Of a stretch of DNA of 11,454 nucleotides, positions 5,706 through 11,454 are shown piece after piece. The DNA is from Clostridiales bacterium (GTDB lineage Bacteria; Bacillota; Clostridia; Lachnospirales; Lachnospiraceae): NCBI GenBank assembly GCA_019420425.1, contig JAHZHG010000049.1, positions 1-11,454 on the forward strand. The letters run 5' to 3'. A program made the translations under genes and the position numbers. How positions within the stretch are numbered: position 1 is the stretch's first letter; each line of letters starts with the position of its first letter. A model generated the notes under the pieces. It had not been told where the DNA came from and searched no databases. It was given only the letters and a program-made list of their open reading frames with translations.

Positions 5706-6914
5706 ATGACGGAAGAAAAGCGGAGAAGAATCAACGGGGAACGTCTGGGGGAGATGATTCAGCGCCTGGGGGAAATCGGCTATATCCCTGGCGAAGGGAC
5801 GAGCCGGATGGCGTATTCAGAGAACTTTTACCACGGCCGGGACTACGTGCAGCGCTGCATGGAGGAGGCCGGGATGGAGACACAAATTGATCCGGTGGGG
5901 AATCTGACCGGAAGAATCCGGGGAGAGACGGAGCAGATCCTTTCCATTGGCTCCCATATCGACACAGTGCCCGGAGGCGGGATGTACGACGGCGCATTGG
6001 GCGTTCTGGCGGGAATTGAGGCGGTGCGCACGCTGAAGGAAAGCGGCTGCCGGTTCTGGCATACGCTGGAGGTCATCGCATTTAACGAGGAAGAGGGAAA
6101 CGTAGTGGGAGGCACCTTCGGCAGCAAGGCGTTTGCCGGTCAGCCCCAGGAGGAGGCGGCGCTGGAGCGGATGAGGGAGCAGCATATTTCCAGAGCGGAT
6201 CTGGAACGGTCAAAACGGAACCCGGACAGGTACGACTGCTATCTGGAATACCATATCGAGCAGGGCGGAATACTGGAAAACGCCCAGACAGAGATCGGAA
6301 TTGTACAGGGAATTGTGGGGATTGCCCGATATTGGGTGACGGTGCAGGGCGAAGCCAATCACGCCGGAAGCACGCCCATGTACCTGCGCCGGGATGCACT
6401 GGTGAAAAGCTGCGAAATGATCACGGATCTGATTGCGATTGCCGGGGGGATTGATCCGGAGATGACCTGCACAATCGGAAAAATGGAGATACAGCCCGGA
6501 GCAGTAAATGTGATTCCGGGGAAGGTGATTTTCCCCGTGGAGCTGCGATGTATGGATACCGGAAAAATCACAAGGGTGATGGAGCGTTTTTCAGCAGCCT
6601 TTCCGGATGCCGCGGTCGAAAATTTCCTCTGGCAGGAGGCTACGCCGATGGATCGTCAGCTTGCCGGAATATTCCGGGAATGCGGGGAAAAACGGGGGCT
6701 TTCCCAACGGGATATGCCCAGCGGGGCAGGGCACGACGCGATCAACATGGGCCTGTTTACCAGGACAGCCATGATTTTTATTCCCAGCGTCGGCGGAATC
6801 AGCCACAGCGAGAAGGAATACAGCAGGCATGAGGATGTGGTTAACGGGGCGGAGGTGCTGATGGACGCCATCCTTGCCGCGGATCAGCAAATCAGAAAGG
6901 AGAATGTGCAGTGA
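5706..6914 (+). CDS. M20-family N-carbamoyl-L-amino acid hydrolase / allantoate amidohydrolase-like protein
   Basis: Metal-dependent amidase (hydantoinase/carbamoylase family) that removes the carbamoyl group from ring-opened ureides, giving an amino acid, CO2 and ammonia. The length, 402 residues, is typical. Metal ligands are all visible: GSHIDTV (His84), YDGALGV (Asp95), NEEEG (128-130), EYHIEQG (His183) and ISHSE (His367). Substrate and dimer-lid motifs ANHAGSTPM (217-225), NVIPG (268-272), VELR with Arg281, and SGAGHDA (339-345) are present. AAGGA (5691-5695) lies in the end of the preceding gene, with only four bases between them. Its stop overlaps the racemase start. Family members act on N-carbamoyl-amino acids, N-carbamoyl-beta-alanine or allantoate and are hard to separate by sequence. 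The racemase and hydantoinase neighbours favour an N-carbamoyl-L-amino acid. Confidence 0.9.
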   Translation: MTEEKRRRINGERLGEMIQRLGEIGYIPGEGTSRMAYSENFYHGRDYVQRCMEEAGMETQIDPVGNLTGRIRGETEQILSIGSHIDTVPGGGMYDGALGVLAGIEAVRTLKESGCRFWHTLEVIAFNEEEGNVVGGTFGSKAFAGQPQEEAALERMREQHISRADLERSKRNPDRYDCYLEYHIEQGGILENAQTEIGIVQGIVGIARYWVTVQGEANHAGSTPMYLRRDALVKSCEMITDLIAIAGGIDPEMTCTIGKMEIQPGAVNVIPGKVIFPVELRCMDTGKITRVMERFSAAFPDAAVENFLWQEATPMDRQLAGIFRECGEKRGLSQRDMPSGAGHDAINMGLFTRTAMIFIPSVGGISHSEKEYSRHEDVVNGAEVLMDAILAADQQIRKENVQ

Positions 6915-7648
6915 AGATCAAAGTCATTAATCCCAATACCACCCTGTCGATGACGGCAAGCATTGAGGAATGTGCGAAAAAGTACGCGGCGCCAGGCACC
7001 GAGCTCTGGGCGGTCAGCCCGGAAACGGGAGTAAACAGCATTGAATGCTATGTGGATGAATACCTGGCCATTCCGGGCGTGCTAAAGGAGATCGTAAAGG
7101 GTGACCAGGAGGAGAGCGCGGATGCGTTCATCATTGCCTGCTTCGGCGATCCCGGGCTTCAGGCGGCCCGGGAGGTGACGGATAAGCCGGTACTGGGCAT
7201 AGCAGAGTCGGCAATCGCTGCGGCGAAGATGATCGCCCCTTATTTTTCCATTGTATCTGTGCTGGATCGTTCGGTAAAGGTGACAGAGGACGTGGTTTAC
7301 AATAACGGCGCAGAGAAGTTCTGCCGTTCCATCCGTTCCACCGGCCTGGGCGTTCTGGAATTTGGCCAGGATCCGGAGCGCGGTCTGGCAGCCCTGGCCC
7401 GCCAGAGCAGGCTGGCCGTACAGGAGGACAAGGCAGAATGCATTCTGCTGGGCTGCGCAGGCTTTGTGGATTTTGTAGACCAGCTGAACAAGGAGCTGGG
7501 CGTGCCTGTGCTGGACGGGGTGATGCCTGCGGTGAAATTTGCAGAAGCGCTGGTGGGCATGAATCAGAAAATCAGCAAGGTGAATACCTGGAAATACCCG
7601 GAACCCAAGGAATATAAGGGATTCGATATCCCCTATAGAAATAAATAA
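6911..7648 (+). CDS. Asp/Glu/hydantoin racemase family protein (HyuE/HpxA-like)
   Basis: Cofactor-independent two-cysteine racemase, 245 residues. The N-terminal INPNTT segment is the signature of hydantoin and allantoin racemases. The two catalytic cysteines are Cys77 in ACFGDPGLQAARE and Cys182 in LLGCAGF. It probably interconverts the D and L forms of a 5-substituted hydantoin (or allantoin), so that stereospecific enzymes can consume a racemic pool. It starts with GTG, overlapping the previous stop by four bases (GTGA), with AGGAG eight bases upstream. The C-terminus has a short extension rich in Tyr, Lys and Pro. A 24-base gap with no terminator separates it from the binding-protein gene. 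Hydantoin and allantoin racemases cannot be told apart confidently here. Confidence 0.85.
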   Translation: MKIKVINPNTTLSMTASIEECAKKYAAPGTELWAVSPETGVNSIECYVDEYLAIPGVLKEIVKGDQEESADAFIIACFGDPGLQAAREVTDKPVLGIAESAIAAAKMIAPYFSIVSVLDRSVKVTEDVVYNNGAEKFCRSIRSTGLGVLEFGQDPERGLAALARQSRLAVQEDKAECILLGCAGFVDFVDQLNKELGVPVLDGVMPAVKFAEALVGMNQKISKVNTWKYPEPKEYKGFDIPYRNK

Positions 7649-7672
7649 CCATTTTACTAAGGAGGTCTTTTT

Positions 7673-8656
7673 ATGAAGAAGAGCGTTATGTCACTCGTAT
7701 TGGCGGCAGCCTGTGTGCTGTCTGGAGCACTTGCCGGTTTTGCCCCGGTATCGGCGGCGGAAGCAAAGACAACGTCTGTGGGGGACATCACGGTAGGCGT
7801 CAGCATCAACGCGCTGGACGCCATCAACAACCGCCAGGTATTTGACCTGATGCAGGAAAAGGTAGAGGCTGCTGGCTGGGAATGTATTTCCACCAATGCA
7901 AACGGTACCGCTGTGCAGCAGGCGACAGACATTGAAAATCTGGTACAGCAGGGCTGCGATGCCATCGTGGTATTAAACGGAGATACCGACGGCCTGACCA
8001 ATGCGGTGAAAGAGGCTGCGGAAAAGGGCGTTTATGTGATCAGCGTAGAATCCGGTTACATTCCGGGCATCTCTGCTTATTTTGCAAAGAATGACTTTGC
8101 ACTTGGCGCATCTATGTATATGATGCTGGCCGGTGAAATGGGCTACGAGGGTGAAGTGATTTGCATGGGGCATCAGGATCACCCCGCAATCCGCGCCAGA
8201 AGAAACGTACAGGAAGCCATGCTGAAGGAGTACACAAACATTACCTGTGTAAACGAAATCACCACCGGATATCCGGGAACCACCGAGCTGGCGTATAACG
8301 GCGTAGAGAGCGCCCTGCAGCAGAACCCGGATGTCAAGTCGATCTGGTGCACCTTTGACCTGGAGGCTCTGGGAGCAGCTCAGGCATGTGAGGCCCTGGG
8401 CAAGACGGAGGTAAAGATCGTAGGGGCAGACGGAGAAATCGACGCTCTGCGTATGATTAAAGACGGAAGATACATTGTTGCCACATCAGTTGCCGACCTG
8501 GAAGCAACGACGACAGACGTTATTGATACGGTTGCCGCACTGACCTCCGGGGAGACGGTAAGTATGTTCCATGAGATGCCCTACATTATGATCACAAAAG
8601 AAAATGTAGATGAGTGGATTGAGCGCACAGAGGCGTATCTGGCAGAGGCAGAGTAA
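7673..8656 (+). CDS. Ribose-type (CUT2) ABC transporter substrate-binding protein
   Basis: Extracellular binding protein of the type I periplasmic-binding fold (RbsB-like, Peripla_BP_4 style), 327 residues. A Sec signal is clear: basic MKK, a hydrophobic stretch to about residue 25, and likely cleavage after VSA (28) or AEA (31). The mature protein starts with TVGVSINALDAI and contains QQATDIENLVQQGCDAIVV, as expected for the first beta-alpha units of this fold. Cys14 (LVLAAAC) is a poor, very early lipobox, so membrane anchoring is doubtful. The ribosome site TAAGGAGGT (7658-7666) six bases from the ATG is the strongest in the operon, matching the usual excess of binding protein over membrane subunits. 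By context the ligand may be a cyclic ureide rather than a sugar; that is inference. Confidence 0.9.
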   Translation: MKKSVMSLVLAAACVLSGALAGFAPVSAAEAKTTSVGDITVGVSINALDAINNRQVFDLMQEKVEAAGWECISTNANGTAVQQATDIENLVQQGCDAIVVLNGDTDGLTNAVKEAAEKGVYVISVESGYIPGISAYFAKNDFALGASMYMMLAGEMGYEGEVICMGHQDHPAIRARRNVQEAMLKEYTNITCVNEITTGYPGTTELAYNGVESALQQNPDVKSIWCTFDLEALGAAQACEALGKTEVKIVGADGEIDALRMIKDGRYIVATSVADLEATTTDVIDTVAALTSGETVSMFHEMPYIMITKENVDEWIERTEAYLAEAE

Positions 8657-8667
8657 GGCGGACGCTC

Positions 8668-8690
8668 CGGGGCCGGCCAACCCGACCCCG
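8668..8690 (+). promoter_or_regulatory. GC-rich hairpin between binding protein and ATPase genes
   Basis: CGGGGCCGG (8668-8676) pairs with CCGACCCCG (8682-8690) around a five-base CCAAC loop, with one internal mismatch. It lies just after the binding-protein stop and has no T-run. Such stem-loops commonly stabilise the upstream message and lower expression of the membrane components; here that role is inferred from position. Confidence 0.55.
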
Positions 8691-8746
8691 AAGACTGCAA
8701 GAAATTCCGGTGAAAGGAGCAGGAAATTGCAGGACAGGAATATGCA

Positions 8747-10225
8747 GTGGAAATGCGCGGCGTCAGCAAATGCTTTGGCGGGATACCCGCAGTCAGCGAC
8801 GCCGATCTGACCATTAAGAAAGGGACAATCCATGGACTGATGGGAGAAAACGGCGCCGGAAAATCCACATTGATGAAAATACTCTGCGGAATTATCCGCA
8901 TGGACGCAGGAAAAATATTGTTGGAAGGCAGCGAGGCAAAAATCCGTTCGCTGATCGAGGCACAGGCCCATCGGATAGCTATAGTACCCCAGGAGCTGGC
9001 CCTGGTGGAATACTTTACCGTTGCGGAAAATATCTTCCTTGGACGGGAGCAGACCGGGGCGGCAAAATTAGTCAGCCGGGAAAAAATGAATGCAGAAGCC
9101 AAAACGCTTCTGGAGACACTACATATCTCGCTGAATCCGGGCCAGCTGGTTTCTGAGCTGAGCGTATCGGAAAAACAGATGCTGGTCATTGCCAAGGTAC
9201 TTTCTCTGGATGCCGAGGTTGTGATCATGGACGAGCCGACGGCCAGGCTGGGGGTACAGGAGATACGGGATTTTCTGGAATATATGAAGTATCTGCGCAG
9301 TATCGGCAAAACAATTATCTACATCTCTCACAAGCTAGAAGAGATATTTGAAATATGCGATGAGGTTACGGTTCTGCGCGACGGCAGGGTGATTGCCTGC
9401 CACCGTGTTGCAGAGATTACCGTAGACATGCTGATACGGGAAATGGTAAACCGTTCCGCGGAAACTCTGGATATTCAGAAGAAGAAAAAGCCCAGGGAAG
9501 AGATTATCCTGTCGGCGGAGCACCTGAGCGCTTCCAGTCAGGTAAGGGACGTTAGTTTTTCTCTATACAAGGGGGAAATCCTGGGATTTTACGGCCTGGT
9601 GGGCGCGGGGAGGACGGAGAGCATCCGCGCAATGCTGGGAATAGACCGGCTGAAGGGCGGTACGGTGATATATAAAGGAAATGAGGTCCGGTTCAATACC
9701 ATTCGGGATTCCATGGACGCGGGAATTGTGCTGGTGCCCGAGGAGCGCCGCCAGCAGGGCCTGGTCATGAATCTGCCGATCTACCAGAACACAACGCTCC
9801 CCAAGCTGAAAACGTATGCGAGGCGGGGGATTCTGAACGGAAGAAAAGAAATTGCGGATGCCAAAAGAATTGGGGAAGAGCTGGCCCTGGCCTGTTCCAG
9901 CGTAAAGGCGCCTGCCGGATCGTTGAGCGGCGGCAACCAGCAGAAGGTGGTGCTTTCCAAGTTTTTGGAAATGCCTGTGGACATCTTTATTTTTGATGAA
10001 CCGACGAGGGGAATAGACGTCGGAGCGAAAAGTGAAATCTATACCCTGATTGAACAGATCTCTGAGCAGGGAACCTCTGTGATCATCATATCCTCGGAGA
10101 TCCCGGAAATCCAGTCCATCTGTGACCGGGTCGCCGTGATGCGGGAGGGCAGGGTCGTGAAAATATTAGAAGAGGACGAATTTAAGGATGCGGAGACGAT
10201 CCTGAAATATTCAATAGGAGGCTGA
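8747..10225 (+). CDS. Ribose-type (CUT2) ABC transporter ATPase, two fused ATPase domains (RbsA/MglA-like)
   Basis: Cytoplasmic energy-coupling subunit; a single chain of about 492 residues holds both ATPase halves, as in RbsA and MglA. Domain 1: Walker A GENGAGKST (33-41), Q-loop VPQELAL, signature LSVSEKQ (138-144), Walker B VVIMDEPT and switch His in ISHKLEE. Domain 2: degenerate Walker A GLVGAGRTE (283-291, Arg in place of Lys, usual in this family), signature LSGGNQQ (393-399), Walker B IFIFDEPTRGID. The start is uncertain. The GTG at 8747 has AGGA seven bases upstream, but the frame is open back to 8714. An ATT codon at 8726 sits six bases after AAAGGAG and would add AGQEYA, giving an EYAVEM segment like that of MglA. 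The permease gene follows after two bases. Confidence 0.93.
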   Translation: MEMRGVSKCFGGIPAVSDADLTIKKGTIHGLMGENGAGKSTLMKILCGIIRMDAGKILLEGSEAKIRSLIEAQAHRIAIVPQELALVEYFTVAENIFLGREQTGAAKLVSREKMNAEAKTLLETLHISLNPGQLVSELSVSEKQMLVIAKVLSLDAEVVIMDEPTARLGVQEIRDFLEYMKYLRSIGKTIIYISHKLEEIFEICDEVTVLRDGRVIACHRVAEITVDMLIREMVNRSAETLDIQKKKKPREEIILSAEHLSASSQVRDVSFSLYKGEILGFYGLVGAGRTESIRAMLGIDRLKGGTVIYKGNEVRFNTIRDSMDAGIVLVPEERRQQGLVMNLPIYQNTTLPKLKTYARRGILNGRKEIADAKRIGEELALACSSVKAPAGSLSGGNQQKVVLSKFLEMPVDIFIFDEPTRGIDVGAKSEIYTLIEQISEQGTSVIIISSEIPEIQSICDRVAVMREGRVVKILEEDEFKDAETILKYSIGG

Positions 10226-10227
10226 TT

Positions 10228-11199
10228 ATGGAGACAAAGGCAAAAGAAAAGGGGACATTCCAGTTTTCTAAATTTGCAATGAAGTACGGGACGCTGGTAT
10301 TTTTGATCATCATCTGTGTTGTATTTTCCCTGCTGCGTCCCAAAACCTTTCCGACGGTGTCCAATATACTGACGGTGCTGCGACAGATTGTGATCTTAAG
10401 TATACTGGGCGGCGGCCTGACGATTGTTATGATTACCAACCGGATTGACCTGACCATCGGCTACAGCACCAGCTTTCTGGGCGTAATCGCGGGCGCGCTG
10501 ATGGTCAACTACGGTGTTCCGGTTTGGCTGGCAGCCATCCTGACGATAGCGGCAGGCGGTATCCTGGGCAGCTTAAGCGGCGTAGCCGTAGCGGTGATCG
10601 GCATTCCGGACTTTATTGCCACACTGTCTATGGGCTTTCTGATTTCCGGATTTAATCAGGCGTATACCAAGGGGCATCCGATTTCCGGTTTCCCGGAGGA
10701 GTTCGGCATTTTTGGTTCCAAATTTGTAAACGGAATACCGACTTCAATATTTTTCATGATTATCTTTTTGATTTTTGTATATATTCTGCTGAATTATACC
10801 CGGTTCGGGCGGCATGTTTACGCCATCGGCGGCAATGAAGAGGCCACAATGATGTCGGGAGTGAATGTAAAAAAGAACCTGATCCTGTCGTATGTGATCA
10901 GCGGAATCGGCTGCGGACTGGCTGCGCTGATTCTCTCCTCAAAGCTGGGGACAGCCCACCCTACTGCCGGCGATAACTATCTGATGGATGCTCTGGCCAC
11001 CGTTTATGTCGGCGGAACGGCGTTCAAAAACGGAGAACCGAATATTGCGGGAACCTTTATGGGGGCGCTGATTGTCGGCGTGCTGACCAACGGGCTGACG
11101 CTGTGCAATGTGCAGTACTACAATCAGGACATTGCCAAGGGACTGGTAATCTTCCTGGCCGTGACGATTACATCAATCCAGCGGACAAGAAAAAAATAA
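10228..11199 (+). CDS. Ribose-type (CUT2) ABC transporter permease (RbsC-like)
   Basis: Multi-spanning membrane subunit of the importer, 323 residues, the usual RbsC length. The family's central signature is present: GGLTIVMITNRIDLTIGYS (equivalent to the GGIDLSVG motif), then GIPDFIATLSMGFLISG, YAIGGNEEATMMSGVNV (the cytoplasmic loop likely contacting the ATPase) and GTAHPTAGDNYLMDALATVYVGGTAF near the C-terminus. The chain is otherwise strongly hydrophobic and ends in a basic RTRKK tail. TAGGAGG (10215-10221) six bases before the ATG fixes the start; the ATPase stop is two bases upstream. Together with the binding protein and ATPase it makes a complete importer. The normal family substrates are pentoses, hexoses and nucleoside-like molecules; linkage to a hydantoinase suggests something else. 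Confidence 0.93.
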   Translation: METKAKEKGTFQFSKFAMKYGTLVFLIIICVVFSLLRPKTFPTVSNILTVLRQIVILSILGGGLTIVMITNRIDLTIGYSTSFLGVIAGALMVNYGVPVWLAAILTIAAGGILGSLSGVAVAVIGIPDFIATLSMGFLISGFNQAYTKGHPISGFPEEFGIFGSKFVNGIPTSIFFMIIFLIFVYILLNYTRFGRHVYAIGGNEEATMMSGVNVKKNLILSYVISGIGCGLAALILSSKLGTAHPTAGDNYLMDALATVYVGGTAFKNGEPNIAGTFMGALIVGVLTNGLTLCNVQYYNQDIAKGLVIFLAVTITSIQRTRKK

Positions 11200-11221
11200 A
11201 ACAGAGAAGGGATGAGAAACG

Positions 11222-11454
11222 ATGAGTATTTTAATCAAAAACGGAACGATTCTTACTGCGGAAAACGAGTACGTGGCAGACATTCTGGTGGAAGGCGAGG
11301 TGATTAAAGAGATCGGCATCCACCTGGATGCAGACGCCGATCAGGTGATTGACGCCGCCGGAAAATACGTTTTCCCGGGCGGAATTGACCAGCACACCCA
11401 TTTTGACGCGCTGTGCAACGTGGGAAGCCAGGACACTGCTCCGTATGAAACCTC
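11222..11454 (+). CDS. Dihydropyrimidinase / D-hydantoinase, 3' end cut by window
   Basis: Start of a cyclic amidohydrolase that opens hydantoin or dihydropyrimidine rings to N-carbamoyl amino acids. Only 77 codons are visible. They show the short N-terminal beta-sandwich typical of the family (SILIKNGTILTAENEYVADI) and the first metal-binding motif PGGIDQHTHFD (52-62), where His58 and His60 would bind the metal pair. AAGGGA (11207-11212) lies nine bases before the ATG, 22 bases after the permease stop, so it belongs to the same operon. After the HTHFD motif it reads ALCNVGSQDTAPYET, unlike the MPFxG stretch I expect in typical dihydropyrimidinases, so substrate preference may differ. The carboxylated lysine and the remaining ligands lie outside the window, so activity cannot be judged. 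Confidence 0.88.
   Translation, partial: MSILIKNGTILTAENEYVADILVEGEVIKEIGIHLDADADQVIDAAGKYVFPGGIDQHTHFDALCNVGSQDTAPYET

Noticed and set aside
5817..6890. Several minus-strand open frames opposite the M20 hydrolase gene
   Set aside because: They overlap each other and a strongly supported gene, and none shows a ribosome site or protein-like pattern.
8610..8810. Plus-strand 66-codon frame bridging the binding-protein and ATPase genes
   Set aside because: It overlaps the 3' end of one gene and the 5' end of the next out of frame, and its sequence is Pro/Ala/Arg-rich with no motif. Its frame contains the misleading ATG at 8742.
1..11454. CRISPR arrays, tRNA or rRNA genes, insertion-sequence ends
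   Set aside because: I looked for regularly spaced repeats, cloverleaf-like segments and transposase genes with terminal repeats and saw none; the only notable repeats are the three dyad copies.

Overview
The window looks like a chromosomal stretch of a Gram-positive, low-GC-type clostridium, probably a gut Lachnospiraceae relative. This is inferred from the strong GGAGG-type ribosome sites, the sigma-A-like promoters in AT-rich gaps between more GC-rich genes, the mixed CUT1/CUT2 ABC transporters, the GH105 enzyme and a short Rpn-like tail. I have no direct taxonomic marker.

Layout: (1) Positions 1-2383, plus strand, are the end of a pectin (rhamnogalacturonan oligosaccharide) operon: a cut CUT1 permease, its partner permease and a cytoplasmic GH105 unsaturated glucuronyl/galacturonyl hydrolase. 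(2) Positions 2373-2804 hold a convergent 78-codon gene resembling the C-terminal tail of Rpn/PD-(D/E)XK 'transposase' proteins, with its own promoter and a good ribosome site, in AT-rich DNA. (3) Positions 2805-4111, minus strand, are a glutamate dehydrogenase gene with a clear intrinsic terminator. (4) Positions 4112-4531 are a rich divergent control region: a minus-strand promoter for glutamate dehydrogenase, a plus-strand promoter for the long operon, three copies of a 20-bp dyad motif, and a terminator-like hairpin in the plus-strand leader overlapped by a 14-codon Arg/Lys-rich open frame. (5) Positions 4532 to the end, plus strand, are one operon: class I aminotransferase, M20-type N-carbamoyl-amino-acid hydrolase, Asp/Glu/hydantoin racemase-family protein, a complete ribose-type (CUT2) ABC transporter (binding protein, double ATPase, permease) and the start of a dihydropyrimidinase/hydantoinase.

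Working model (inference): the ABC transporter brings in a cyclic ureide such as a 5-substituted hydantoin, a dihydropyrimidine or an allantoin-like compound. The hydantoinase opens the ring, the racemase corrects stereochemistry, and the M20 hydrolase removes the carbamoyl group to give an amino acid plus CO2 and ammonia. The aminotransferase passes the amino group to 2-oxoglutarate. The divergent glutamate dehydrogenase regenerates 2-oxoglutarate and releases ammonia and NADH. The shared operator-like motif in front of both transcription units supports treating glutamate dehydrogenase as part of the same regulon. The ribose-type transporter in this enzyme set, and the layered control region, are the parts most likely to be undescribed.
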